From UBA2966 sp965242505 (GTDB lineage: Bacteria > Pseudomonadota > Alphaproteobacteria > UBA2966), in the NCBI GenBank assembly GCA_965242505.1, contig OZ251449.1, positions 2,976,001 to 3,040,000 on the forward strand: a DNA stretch of 64,000 nt, given 5' to 3'. The notes under the pieces are model-generated. The model was not told the origin of the DNA. It worked only from the letters and a program-made list of their open reading frames with translations, and made no database searches. Both the position numbers and the translations under genes were made by a program. This document shows, one piece after another, positions 24,181 to 34,088 of this stretch. Positions within the stretch are counted from its first letter, which is position 1. Each line of letters starts with the position of its first letter.

Positions 24181-24303
24181 CACCCCCCTCCCGACCTCCC
24201 CCCTGCCAGGGGGGAGGAGTATGAAATGGGGATCCGCTCTTCCCCTCTTGTTCTCCCTCCCCCTTGCAGGGGGAGGGTCGGGGTGGGGGTCGCGCCAGGG
24301 GGG
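24181..24303 (-). repeat. Palindromic intergenic element, copy 6
   Basis: An inverted copy immediately after the WecA-like gene. It has CCCCCCTGCCAGGGGGGAGG first, then CCCTCCCCCTTGCAGGGGGA. No terminal repeats are recognisable. The tRNA-Gln promoter starts 13 bases beyond it. Confidence 0.7.
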
Positions 24304-24315
24304 AACGCGAACGGA

Positions 24316-24344
24316 TTGCCCGCGGCTCCCGATGCGCCTATCTT
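24316..24344 (+). promoter_or_regulatory. Promoter of tRNA-Gln
   Basis: TTGCCC and TATCTT with a 17-base spacer, 13 bases before the tRNA 5' end. Placement and spacing fit a tRNA promoter. Confidence 0.5.
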
Positions 24345-24357
24345 CGGGCCCGATCGC

Positions 24358-24432
24358 TGGGGCGTAGCCAAGCGGTAAGGCACCGGTTTTTGGTACCGGC
24401 ATGCGCAGGTTCGAATCCTGCCGCCCCAGCCA
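24358..24432 (+). tRNA. tRNA-Gln (anticodon TTG), CCA encoded
   Basis: A 75-base cloverleaf. The acceptor arms TGGGGCG and CGCCCCA are followed by discriminator G and a genomic CCA. The anticodon stem CCGGT/ACCGG holds the loop TTTTGGT, giving anticodon TTG. The T arm contains GGTTCGAATCC. Confidence 0.95.
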
Positions 24433-24442
24433 GCCCCGGTCC

Positions 24443-25903
24443 TCAATCGAAGTGCGGCGCCACGCCCGGCGGCACGGAGAACCCGAGATCGCCGCGGGCG
24501 ATGACCGCCTCGCGTCCGCCGTTCGCCTCCAGTTGCTCCGCCTGCCGCCTCTTCGCCCGGGCGTCCACCTCCTCCGGGTCGCAGAGGGACCGGAGCCTGG
24601 CCTCGCACTCGGCGGCGACCCCGGCGTAGGCCGGATCGCCGGCGAGGTCGGTCAGCTCCTCCGGGTCCGCCTCAAGGTCGAAGAGCTGCGGCTCGTACTT
24701 CACGTAGTAGACGAACTTGTACTTGCCGTTGCGGATCATGAACGCGCCGGTCGTCGAACCCATGGCGTGATACTCCGACAGGATCGTGCGCTCCGGCGCC
24801 GCCCCGTTCGCCAGGTCGAACAGCGAGACGCCGGGATGGTCCTCGTCGTACATCTCCTCGCCGGTCTCGCCGACGCAGTCCATGATGAAGGGATAGACGT
24901 CGACGTGCGTCGTCGGCGTCTCCCGGACCGCGCCCGGGGGGATGTCGGCGCCCGCGACGATCAGCGGCACGGCCGCCGACTCCTCGTACATCGTCGACTT
25001 GCCCCACAGCCCCCGCGCGCCGAGATTGTCGCCGTGGTCGGACGTGTACATGACGCGCGTCTCGTCGGCGAGGCCGCAGACGTCCAGGGTCCGCATGATC
25101 TTGCCGATCTGTTCGTCGACGAAGGCGCAGAGTCCGAAATAGCCGGCCCGGGCCCGGCGCACCAGGTCGTCGTCGGTGAAGTGGTCGTCGTAGCACGAGG
25201 ATTCGGCGTACTCCCGGACGTAGGGATGGTCCGGGCGCTCGTCCTCCGCGTAGAGCTTCGGCCACGGCAGGTCGGGGTTTCGGTAGTACTCGTAGAAGTA
25301 CTCCGGCGGCGCGGTGAGCGGAAAGTGCGGGCTCGCGATGGAGACGAACAGCACCCAGGGCTTGTCCGCGCGCCGGGACGCCTCTTCCTGGAGCCATATC
25401 TGCGCGCGCGCGGCGGTGTCGCGGTCGTAGCGGGTGTAGCTGGACTCTCCCGGCCCCGCCGTGCCGGCGACCTTGTAGGCCCCCTTGCGCCTGGGCAGGT
25501 TCTCCCGGATCAGGCCCATGGTGTCCCCTTTGCCCTCGATGACGTGCATGGGGATGATCTCCCGGCGGAAGCCGTTGTCGTCTTCCGTCGACCGGAAGTG
25601 CAGCTTGCCGATCGAATCGACCCGGTGCCCCCGGTCGCGGAGGCGGTGGTGCCAGCTCGGAACGGAACCGTCGTAGGGATCGGCGTTGTCCCAGTAGCCG
25701 ATCTGATGGATGTATTTGCCCACGGCGAAGGAGGCCCTCGCCGGAATACAGATCGGCGAACAGGTGTAGGCGTTGGCGAACGTGGTCCCCCGGGACGCCA
25801 GCGCGTCGATGTGAGGGGTCCGGACCACGCCGTGTCCGTAGCACCCGGCGAGCGCCTTCTGGTGCTCGTCCGAAAACAGGATGAGGAGGTTCTTCGGCTC
25901 CAT
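24443..25903 (-). CDS. Type I sulfatase (formylglycine class), first of two
   Basis: A 486-residue alkaline-phosphatase-superfamily enzyme. The sulfatase activation motif C-x-P-x-R is Cys52-Ile-Pro-Ala-Arg56, so the cysteine should be converted to formylglycine. Metal ligands are visible in LILFSDEHQ near the start, and the second acidic site is YTSDHGDNLGARGLWGK. The absence of a signal peptide suggests a cytosolic enzyme. The family also includes choline sulfatases and phosphonate monoester hydrolases, so the substrate is open. It is convergent with tRNA-Gln and divergent from an epimerase gene. Its start has a GAGGA ribosome site. Confidence 0.85.
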   Translation of the reverse strand: MEPKNLLILFSDEHQKALAGCYGHGVVRTPHIDALASRGTTFANAYTCSPICIPARASFAVGKYIHQIGYWDNADPYDGSVPSWHHRLRDRGHRVDSIGKLHFRSTEDDNGFRREIIPMHVIEGKGDTMGLIRENLPRRKGAYKVAGTAGPGESSYTRYDRDTAARAQIWLQEEASRRADKPWVLFVSIASPHFPLTAPPEYFYEYYRNPDLPWPKLYAEDERPDHPYVREYAESSCYDDHFTDDDLVRRARAGYFGLCAFVDEQIGKIMRTLDVCGLADETRVMYTSDHGDNLGARGLWGKSTMYEESAAVPLIVAGADIPPGAVRETPTTHVDVYPFIMDCVGETGEEMYDEDHPGVSLFDLANGAAPERTILSEYHAMGSTTGAFMIRNGKYKFVYYVKYEPQLFDLEADPEELTDLAGDPAYAGVAAECEARLRSLCDPEEVDARAKRRQAEQLEANGGREAVIARGDLGFSVPPGVAPHFD

Positions 25904-26052
25904 CGGGTCCTCGCCGTTCGACGCTCTCGGGGCGTGGGTATATCATATCCCGCGAGCGCGGGCGGCCGGCGGCGGGGGGCTTTCGCGCCGGCCCCGCCGG
26001 AACGGCCGGTTTCCGTCCGCGTCCGCGGAAGAACGCCGAGAGGAGGATCGAG

Positions 26053-26934
26053 ATGGCGAAACGGGTCGTCGTCACCGGGGCGAGCGGAAAGGTCGGCCGC
26101 CCCGCGGTGTACGAGCTGCTGGAGCACGGCCACGACGTGCTGGCGGTCGACAGGGTTCCGTTCCCCGACCCGAAGGTCCCGTCGACCGTCGTCGACCTGG
26201 ACGATTTCGGCGCCGCCTGGGACCTGATGAACGGCGTGCTCCGCCGGATGGAGAGCGGGCCCGACGCGGTGGTCCACATGGCGGCGGGACTGCCGGGCAA
26301 GCAGACCAACGCCCGCACGTTCCACACCAACGTCCTCGCCAAGTACAACGTCTTCGAGGCGTGCGCCCGCGCCGGCGTCGAGCGCGTCGTCTGGGCGTCG
26401 AGCGAGACCGTCCTCGGACAGCCGTTCGACCGGGCGCCGCCCCCTTACGCGCCGCTGGACGAGGGTCCGCCGCCGCGCACCGAGGCGTTCTTCGCCGGCT
26501 ACGCGCTTTCCAAGCTCCTCGGGGAGGCCATGGCCCGCCAGTTCGCGGAGTGGCATCCCGGCATGACGTTCGTCGGCCTGAGAATCGCCAACGTGCGCGA
26601 CGCGGAGGCGGGGGAATACGAGGAGTTCAGGGAGTGGCGCAAGGACCCCCTGGCCCGGAAGTGGAACCTGTGGGGCTACGTCGACAGCCGCGACGTGGCG
26701 CAGGCCTGCCGCCTCGGCCTCGACGCCGACGTGGCCGGGGCCGACGTCTTCATCATCGCCGCCGCGGAGACGGTCATGACGACGCCCAACGACGAGCTGA
26801 TGAGGACGGCGTTCCCCGGCGTCGAGCTCAAGGAGGGCACGGGCGATTTCCAGACGCTGCTCTGCATCGACAAGGCGCGCCGCGCGCTCGGCTACGAACC
26901 CCGGCACAAGTGGCGCGACCACGTAGACGCCTGA
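26053..26934 (+). CDS. NAD-dependent epimerase/dehydratase (extended SDR)
   Basis: A 293-residue Rossmann-fold protein with the extended-SDR glycine motif VVTGASGKVGRPAVYEL at the N-terminus and a YALSKLLGEAMARQF segment with the Tyr-x-x-x-Lys catalytic pair (here Y-A-L-S-K). Such enzymes epimerise or dehydrate nucleotide sugars or oxidise related substrates. AGAGGAGG before the start supports 26053. It is divergent from sulfatase 1 with 149 bp between. A joint role in sulfated-sugar metabolism is possible but unproven. Confidence 0.85.
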   Translation: MAKRVVVTGASGKVGRPAVYELLEHGHDVLAVDRVPFPDPKVPSTVVDLDDFGAAWDLMNGVLRRMESGPDAVVHMAAGLPGKQTNARTFHTNVLAKYNVFEACARAGVERVVWASSETVLGQPFDRAPPPYAPLDEGPPPRTEAFFAGYALSKLLGEAMARQFAEWHPGMTFVGLRIANVRDAEAGEYEEFREWRKDPLARKWNLWGYVDSRDVAQACRLGLDADVAGADVFIIAAAETVMTTPNDELMRTAFPGVELKEGTGDFQTLLCIDKARRALGYEPRHKWRDHVDA

Positions 26935-26951
26935 GCGCCCGCCCGGCGCCG

Positions 26952-27026
26952 GTGACCCCGCCCCGGCCCTCCCCCCGCAAGGGGGAGCCATCCATACTCC
27001 TCCCCCATAACAGGGGGGAGGGGGGT
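26952..27026 (+). repeat. Palindromic intergenic element, copy 7 (short)
   Basis: A 75-base remnant between the epimerase and the antitoxin gene with CCCTCCCCCCGCAAGGGGGA and the reduced second module CTCCCCCATAACAGGGGGGA. No terminal repeats remain. Confidence 0.6.
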
Positions 27027-27050
27027 GATCGGCGGGCGCGTTCGCGCGAC

Positions 27051-27335
27051 TCAGCCGTCGGCCCGCACCAGGCCCACGGTCAGCCGCGCGCCGGTCGCTT
27101 CGGCGTAGCGGCGCAGGGTGGCGAAGGACGGCGACACCCGCCCGCTTTCCAGCCGCGCGATCGCGGACTGGGTCGTGCCGAGCCGCCGGGCGACTTCCGC
27201 CTGCGTCAGATTCGCCGCCGCGCGGGCGCGAACCAGCGCCTCGACCAGCGCGTACTCTTCGTCGACCCGCGCGTATTCCTCCCGGAAATCCGGGTCCTCC
27301 ATGAGACGCTCCTTCAGCGCCTTCAACTCCGTCAT
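27051..27335 (-). CDS. XRE-family antitoxin (HigA-like)
   Basis: A 94-residue DNA-binding protein with a lambda-repressor-type helix-turn-helix at about 40-80 (LTQAEVARRLGTTQSAIARL, then ESGRVSPSFATLRRYAEATG). It overlaps the upstream toxin gene by four bases (27332-27335), the usual arrangement of a toxin-first HigBA operon. Such antitoxins neutralise the toxin and repress the operon. The pair is complete and looks functional. Confidence 0.85.
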   Translation of the reverse strand: MTELKALKERLMEDPDFREEYARVDEEYALVEALVRARAAANLTQAEVARRLGTTQSAIARLESGRVSPSFATLRRYAEATGARLTVGLVRADG

Positions 27336-27661
27336 GACGCCACCTGCCTCATCCGTTCCCTGGCGGTCGCGAGCGCCCGACGCAGCGTCTTGCGCGACTT
27401 CTTCGCAAAGACGTGCAGGACCACCACTCGCCGTCCGGCCGCCGTCACGTAGATCCCTCTGGCAATCCCTCCTTCGGCCCTGACCCGAAGCTCCCAGAGC
27501 TTGCCTTCGAGATGCCTGACGTGCGGTGCGCGAAGCGCCTCCAGACCGACATTCTCCACCGCCTCCAGCAGCCGGACCAGCCGGGCGCGCAACGCCGTCG
27601 GCAGGGCCTCGATTTCGGCGTCGACGGCCGAGATCGTTTCGACCGTCCAGCCCATGCCCAT
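27332..27661 (-). CDS. RelE/HigB-type toxin (DUF891, phage Gp49-like)
   Basis: A 109-residue basic protein of the RelE/ParE-like ribonuclease fold: ALPTALRARLVRLLEAVENV, then HVRHLEGKLWELRV, IARGIYVTAAGRRVVVLHVF, and AKKSRKTLRRALATARERM. The Lys/Arg-rich C-terminus is typical of the DUF891 subgroup that cleaves mRNA at the ribosome. The second Met (residue 3) is an alternative start. It is co-transcribed with the HigA-like antitoxin. Confidence 0.83.
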   Translation of the reverse strand: MGMGWTVETISAVDAEIEALPTALRARLVRLLEAVENVGLEALRAPHVRHLEGKLWELRVRAEGGIARGIYVTAAGRRVVVLHVFAKKSRKTLRRALATARERMRQVAS

Positions 27662-27718
27662 CGTATAGCGTATCCGCTATGGACCTTCAAGCGCCGCGCC
27701 AAGGATGGGAACCGCCGG

Positions 27719-27804
27719 TGACCCCCACCCCGACCCTCCCCCTGCCAGGGAGAGGGAGAAAGAGGGGGGGGGACGGAGGGGGGGACGGAGGTCGGGAGGG
27801 GGCG
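27719..27804 (+). repeat. Palindromic intergenic element, copy 8 (short)
   Basis: The first module (CCCTCCCCCTGCCAGGG-AGAGGG) and G-rich remnants of the second lie between the toxin gene and sulfatase 2. The remainder of the gap holds nothing else I can identify. Confidence 0.6.
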
Positions 27805-27815
27805 GACGAAGCCCG

Positions 27816-29354
27816 CTACACCATCTCCAGGCGCGGAAGCGGCGTCTTTCGCGCCGGCGGGAGGTTGTCACGGAGGTCGGCGACGAGATCCGATCTCAAC
27901 GACCTGTACTTCTTCACGTCCCAGAGGTTCCGCCACTGCCGGGGATCCTCGTCGACGTCGTAGAGCTCCCCTTCCACGCCTTCGTAGTAGCTCGTCTTCT
28001 CGTAGGCCGTGCAGACGTATCCGTCGCGGTAGATCGTGTTGAACCTGAGGTGGTTGCCCTTGTACTCGTCCTCCCACTCGGTGATCACGCGCTCGCGGCG
28101 GTCGGACCTGGTGGTCGGCAGGGGCTTCTCCTGCATCCACTCGGGAACCGGAACGCCCGCGATCCGGCAGAAGGTCGGCGCCAGGTTGACGTGGCCCACC
28201 GGCGTCTCCAGCTCCTTGGCCCGGACGTTGGCGCTGGGCGCCGGCCGCCAGACCAGAGGCACGCGCATCAGCGAATCGACGTGGGCCGGCCCCTTGAACA
28301 ACATTCCGTAGTCGCCCTGGAGCTCGCCGTGGTCGGTGGTGAAGACGACGTCGGTGTCCGCGCTCCAGCCGCGCCCGTCGACGTAGGCGAGCACCCGCCC
28401 CATGGCCTCGTCGATGATCTCGTTCTCGATGTGGCACATGGCGTCGATCTCGCGCACCTGGTCGTGGGTCATGGCGGCCGGGACGAAGGTCTTGGGCAGC
28501 TCGAAATTGAACTGCCTCTTCCCTTCGAACCACTCCAGCCAGTGGCGCGGCTTGCGCGCCAGGATCTCGCGGTTCTTCTCGACGCTGCCGCCGTGCGCGG
28601 CGGGCAGCTTCAGGTCGCGCCAGTCGCACCGGTGGAGTTCCGAGTCCGGCGGATCCCACGGGTGGTGCGGGTCGGGGAAGCTCATCCAGACGAACCAGTT
28701 CTCCCGTTCCTTGACCGTATCGAGATAGTCGATCACGCGGTCGGCGACCCAGTCGGTGTGGTACAGCTCGCGCGGTATGGGGTTGCGCTTCACCTGCACG
28801 GCGCCGGTCTCGCCGCCCCGGTAGGTCGATACCGTGACCTTCTTCGTCGCGTAGTTGCCGAACAGGAAGTAACCGTCGACCTCCTTTGGGTGGTTGTCCC
28901 GGAGCCACTTTGGGTAATGCATGAGGTTCCGTCCGGCGCGTCCGGAATGGAACAGGCACTCGATGCGCTCGAAGCCCCGGTGCGGGCCGGTGGTCCCCTT
29001 CTCCGCCGCCGTGTTCTCCCAATACTCGGTGGTCAGGATGGGATCGAAGTGGGCCTTGCCGAGCAGCGCCGTGCGGTAGCCGGCCTTTTGCCTGAGGTAG
29101 CCGGCGACCGTGGGATTCCTGTGCGAGTAGCGCCGGCCGTTGGTGATGACGCCGTGCGTGCGGGGATACATGCCGGTGAGCATCGTGGTCCTCGCCGGCA
29201 TGCATACCGTGCTCTGGTTGTGGGCCCGCCGGTAGACGATGCCCTTCTTCGCCAGCCCGTCGATGACGGGCGTTCTGGCGATCTTCCCGCCGTTGCAGCC
29301 GAGCGCGTCGTACCGCTGCTGATCCGTGGTGACGAACAGAATGTTCCGGCCCAT
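27816..29354 (-). CDS. Type I sulfatase, second of two
   Basis: A 512-residue sulfatase. The formylglycine motif is Cys51-Met-Pro-Ala-Arg55 followed by TTMLTG, the early metal ligands lie in FVTTDQQRYD, and the second site is FTTDHGELQGDYGMLFKG. No signal peptide is seen, so it is probably cytosolic. It differs clearly from sulfatase 1 outside these motifs. The start at 29354 is fixed by GGGAGGGGA just upstream. A longer in-frame reading would run through the repeat cluster and is rejected. No formylglycine-generating enzyme is encoded in the window. Confidence 0.87.
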   Translation of the reverse strand: MGRNILFVTTDQQRYDALGCNGGKIARTPVIDGLAKKGIVYRRAHNQSTVCMPARTTMLTGMYPRTHGVITNGRRYSHRNPTVAGYLRQKAGYRTALLGKAHFDPILTTEYWENTAAEKGTTGPHRGFERIECLFHSGRAGRNLMHYPKWLRDNHPKEVDGYFLFGNYATKKVTVSTYRGGETGAVQVKRNPIPRELYHTDWVADRVIDYLDTVKERENWFVWMSFPDPHHPWDPPDSELHRCDWRDLKLPAAHGGSVEKNREILARKPRHWLEWFEGKRQFNFELPKTFVPAAMTHDQVREIDAMCHIENEIIDEAMGRVLAYVDGRGWSADTDVVFTTDHGELQGDYGMLFKGPAHVDSLMRVPLVWRPAPSANVRAKELETPVGHVNLAPTFCRIAGVPVPEWMQEKPLPTTRSDRRERVITEWEDEYKGNHLRFNTIYRDGYVCTAYEKTSYYEGVEGELYDVDEDPRQWRNLWDVKKYRSLRSDLVADLRDNLPPARKTPLPRLEMV

Positions 29355-29440
29355 CGATCCCCTCCCCGTGATCCGCTTCCGCCGAAGTATTCCGTATCGC
29401 CCCGCGCGCGGGCAACACCCCGCCGCCGGCCGCAGCTGCC

Positions 29441-29600
29441 GGCCCCGTTCGCGCTCCTCTCCCCCGGCGCGACCCCCACCCCGACCCTCCCCCTGCAAGG
29501 GGGAGGGAGAAGAAGAGAGGGGACGGGAGGGAGCCATTGACGCTCCTCCCCCCTGACAGGGGGGAGGTCGGGAGGGGGGTCCGGATGGCGGTTCCGCAAC
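29441..29600 (+). repeat. Palindromic intergenic element, copy 9
   Basis: First of two tandem copies filling the 421-base gap between sulfatase 2 and trmJ. Both core modules are intact (CCCTCCCCCTGCAAGGGGGA and CCTCCCCCCTGACAGGGGGG). Outer repeats are not clear. Confidence 0.7.
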
Positions 29601-29775
29601 GCCGCTCGCGCTCCCCTCCGCCGGCGCGACCCCCACCCCGACCCTCCCCCTGCCAGGGAGAGGGAGAAGAAGGGGAGAGGGAGTAAAGAGGGGCGGGAGG
29701 GTGTGCGAAGTGTGCGGACCGCGGTCCCGCGACGCCGCGCGACCCTCGGTCCTCCGCCGGTACGGGAGATGCGGG
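29601..29775 (+). repeat. Palindromic intergenic element, copy 10
   Basis: Second tandem copy, with module 1 (CCCTCCCCCTGCCAGGG) followed by a diverged second module. The right end is GGGAGATGCGGG at 29764-29775, matching the terminal repeats of copies 4 and 13. The next bases are the complement of the trmJ stop codon TAG, exactly as at petC. Confidence 0.72.
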
Positions 29776-30555
29776 CTACGGCTCGCGGGTTCCCCGGTTC
29801 CGGGGCCTGGCCAGCGCGCGGACGACGCCGCGCAGGGTGCGCACCTCCTGCTCCATGAGGCCGGCGCGGGAGAAGATGTTGCGAATGTTGCGCACCATCG
29901 CCGGGCGCTTCTCCGGTGGATACAGGAACCCGCCCGCGTCGAGCTCCCGTTCCAGATGATTGAACAGGCCCATCAGCTCGCCGTGGTTCGCCCGGCGCGC
30001 GGCGCCCCGGGGAAAACCGCGGTCCTCCGGCGCGTCGCCGCCGGCGAGAAACCACTCGTAGCCCAGGATCAACACGGCCTGGGCGAGGTTGAGCGAGGCG
30101 AAGGCCGGATTCGCCGGGACCGCGACGATGGCTTCGGAAACGGCGACGTCCTCGTTGTGCAGGCCCGATTTCTCGCGCCCGAAGAGGATCCCGCAGCTTT
30201 CCCCCATCGCGGCGCGCCGCCGCGCGGCCTCCATGGCGGCGCGCGGCGTCAGCGCCGGCTTCAACATGTCGCGGGAACGGGCCGTGGTGGCGTAGACGCA
30301 GTGGAGCTCGGCCACCGCGTCCGCCGTCTGTCGGTAGACGCGCGCGCCGTCGATGACGGCGTCGGCGCGGGACGCCATCGCCCGGGCCTTCTCGTTGGGC
30401 CAGGGGTCCCGGGGGCGCACCAGACGCATGTCCGTCAGCCCGAAGTTCAGCATGGCGCGGGCGGCGGCGCCGATGTTCTCGCCCAGCTGGGGTTCGACGA
30501 GCACGATGGCGGGGCCGCCCGGAACGGCCTCCCTGGTTCGGTCGGTTCCCGCCAT
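29776..30555 (-). CDS. trmJ: RNA methyltransferase, TrmJ/SpoU type
   Basis: A 259-residue SpoU-class (knotted) methyltransferase. Motif 1 is VLVEPQLGENIGAAARAMLNFGL, motif 2 includes ILFGREKSGLHNED, and motif 3 is VPANPAFASLNLAQAVLILGYE. These match TrmJ, which 2'-O-methylates position 32 of tRNAs. The C-terminal helical extension fits the TrmJ length. It lies 44 bp after cysS. Its TAG stop abuts the terminus of repeat copy 10. Confidence 0.88.
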   Translation of the reverse strand: MAGTDRTREAVPGGPAIVLVEPQLGENIGAAARAMLNFGLTDMRLVRPRDPWPNEKARAMASRADAVIDGARVYRQTADAVAELHCVYATTARSRDMLKPALTPRAAMEAARRRAAMGESCGILFGREKSGLHNEDVAVSEAIVAVPANPAFASLNLAQAVLILGYEWFLAGGDAPEDRGFPRGAARRANHGELMGLFNHLERELDAGGFLYPPEKRPAMVRNIRNIFSRAGLMEQEVRTLRGVVRALARPRNRGTREP

Positions 30556-30599
30556 AACGGATACGGAGTCGCGCTGGAAGGACGCCGGGCCGGCGGGCG

Positions 30600-31961
<1,362 letters not shown>

Positions 31962-32067
31962 CCCGTCGAAATGGCCGCCGGTTCCGTCGCGCAGGCCGGA
32001 ACCCTCCCGCCCGCGGGGGCAAGGGGTATCAGATCGACCCCCCGACGGTCCACGGCCCCGCTCCCTC

Positions 32068-33732
32068 TCATCGGGCGTCCCGGTAGCGGTTCGTGACCGG
32101 ATAGCGGCGGTCGCGTCCGAAGTTCCGGCGCGTGATCTTGACGCCCGGCGGCGCCTGCCGGCGCTTGTATTCCGCGGCGTAGAGAAGGTTTTCGACGCGC
32201 GTCACGACGTCGGCGGGGTGGCCTCGGGCCACGATCCCGTCGAAGGCCATTTCCTCTTCCACGAGGCAGCGCAGGATGTCATCCAGCACGTCGTAGGGCG
32301 GAAGCGAATCGTCGTCCCTCTGGCCGGGGCGCAACTCCGCCGTCGGCGGCTTGACGATGACGTTTTCCGGAACGACGCGGCCGGAAGGCCCGAGCGCGCC
32401 CTCGGGCGCATGCCCGTTGCGCCACCGCGAGAGCGCGAAGACGGTGGTCTTGTAGACGTCCTTGAGCACCGAATAGCCGCCGCACATGTCGCCGTAGAGC
32501 GTGGCGTAGCCCACGGACATTTCCGACTTGTTTCCCGTCGTGAGCACCATGTGCCCGAACTCGTTGGAGACCGCCATCAGCAGCACGCCCCGGAGGCGCG
32601 CCTGGATGTTCTCCATGGTGACGCCGGGCTCCCGCCCTTCGAACAACTCCGCGAGCATGCCGCCGTACGCCCCCACGGCGGGAACGATCGGCGCCTCGTC
32701 GAGGCGCGTCCCGAGAAGCGACGCGCACGCGGCGGCGTCGTCGAGACTCTCGCGCGAGGTGTAGGCGGACGGCATCATCACGCAGCGCACCCGTTCCGCG
32801 CCCAGCGCATCGACGGCCACCGCCGCCGACAGCGCCGAATCGATCCCGCCGGAAAGACCCAGGACCACGCCGGGGAACCGGTTCTTCCGCACGTAGTCCC
32901 GGAGACCCGTGACCATCGCCTGGTATACGCCCTCGAGCCCGTCGACCGGATCGTGGACGTCTTCCGCGATACAGGCCCATCCGCCCGACGCCCCGATTTC
33001 CCATTCGGTGACGGCGACCTCCTCGCGCCACGACGGCAGGCGGGCGGCGACGGCGCCGTCCGCGTTGACGACGAACGACGCGCCGTCGAAGACGACCTCG
33101 TCCTGGCCGCCGACCTGGTTGGCGTATATCAGCGGCAGGCCGGTCTCCCGCGCCCGCGCCCGCGCCAGGGCCAGCCGCTCGCCGGACTTGTCGTGTTCGT
33201 ACGGCGACCCGTTGATGACGACGAGTTGCCGGGCTCCGGCCGACGCCAGGGCCTCCGCGGGGACCGGCGTCCACATGTCCTCGCAGACCATGACGCCGAG
33301 CCTGTGTCCCCGCCATTCGACCGGCGCGGGGACGGGGCCGGGAGCGAACACGCGTTTTTCGTCGAACACGCCGTAGTTCGGCAGGTCGAACTTGTCGACT
33401 TCCGCCGCGACGTCCCCGTCCGCCAGAAGCAGCGCGGCATTGTGCAGCCTTCCGGCGACCCGCCATGGAGCGCCGACGATGATCGCGGGTCCTCCGTCCC
33501 CGGTGTCCGACGCCAGGTCCCTCACCGCTTCGGCCACGTCGTCCTGAAACGCCCGTTTGAGGACCAGGTCCTCCGGCGGATATCCGGTCATCGCCAGTTC
33601 CGTCGCCACGACGAGGTCGGCGCGCCGGGCGGCGGCCTCGGCGCGCGCCTTCCTGACCAGCGCCAGGTTTCCGGCGAGATCCCCCATGGTGGGGTTCAGC
33701 TGGGCGATGGCGATTCGCGGGCGCTCGGTCAT
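32068..33732 (-). CDS. nadE: Glutamine-dependent NAD+ synthetase
   Basis: A 554-residue two-domain enzyme catalysing the last step of NAD+ synthesis. The N-terminal nitrilase-type glutaminase has the catalytic Glu in VATELAMTGYPPEDLVLK and Cys in LGVMVCEDMWTP. The C-terminal synthetase has the ATP-pyrophosphatase loop GLSGGIDSALSAAV and YGDMCGGYSVLKDVYKT. A nicotinate phosphoribosyltransferase gene lies about 1.5 kb upstream on the same strand, so two steps of NAD salvage are close together. Confidence 0.96.
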   Translation of the reverse strand: MTERPRIAIAQLNPTMGDLAGNLALVRKARAEAAARRADLVVATELAMTGYPPEDLVLKRAFQDDVAEAVRDLASDTGDGGPAIIVGAPWRVAGRLHNAALLLADGDVAAEVDKFDLPNYGVFDEKRVFAPGPVPAPVEWRGHRLGVMVCEDMWTPVPAEALASAGARQLVVINGSPYEHDKSGERLALARARARETGLPLIYANQVGGQDEVVFDGASFVVNADGAVAARLPSWREEVAVTEWEIGASGGWACIAEDVHDPVDGLEGVYQAMVTGLRDYVRKNRFPGVVLGLSGGIDSALSAAVAVDALGAERVRCVMMPSAYTSRESLDDAAACASLLGTRLDEAPIVPAVGAYGGMLAELFEGREPGVTMENIQARLRGVLLMAVSNEFGHMVLTTGNKSEMSVGYATLYGDMCGGYSVLKDVYKTTVFALSRWRNGHAPEGALGPSGRVVPENVIVKPPTAELRPGQRDDDSLPPYDVLDDILRCLVEEEMAFDGIVARGHPADVVTRVENLLYAAEYKRRQAPPGVKITRRNFGRDRRYPVTNRYRDAR

Positions 33733-33790
33733 GGCGGATGTGTAGCGCGGGCGGTCGCGGCGAACAACACGCGGCCCATCGGGCCGGTCG

Positions 33791-33994
33791 GCATCCGGCC
33801 GCAGGGTCCGTTCGCGCTTCTCCCCCCTGGCGCCGCGACCCCCACCCCGACCCTCCCCCTGCCAGGGGGAGGGAGAAGAAAGGGAACGGAGAGGCTATTG
33901 ATACTCCTCCCCCCTGACAGGGGGGAGGTCGGGAGGGGGGGTGGACCGCGGTCCCGCAACGCCGCGCCGTTCTCGACGGCTCGCTCAGCGTCTC
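33791..33994 (+). repeat. Palindromic intergenic element, copy 11
   Basis: This fills most of the 356-base gap between nadE and the MDR reductase. Both modules are intact (CCCTCCCCCTGCCAGGGGGA and CCTCCCCCCTGACAGGGGGG). After the core comes GGCTCGCTCAGCGTCTCATA and a diverged tail to about 34056 (GAACGAGG ... ATAAAGGGG). The same tail follows copy 1 in front of lgt. No coding sequence is seen in the gap. Confidence 0.72.
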
Positions 33995-34088
33995 ATATGT
34001 GGTGAACGAGGCCCATCCGCTTGAACGGGGCTGCGGCAACCGCCATAAAGGGGCGCGGAGCCAGGCGCGCAAGGGGAAAGGAACCGAC

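Noticed and set aside
27816..29636. Longer version of sulfatase 2 starting at 29636
   Set aside because: The extra 94 codons translate the repeat cluster. The ATG at 29354 has an excellent ribosome site and starts at the conserved sulfatase N-terminus.
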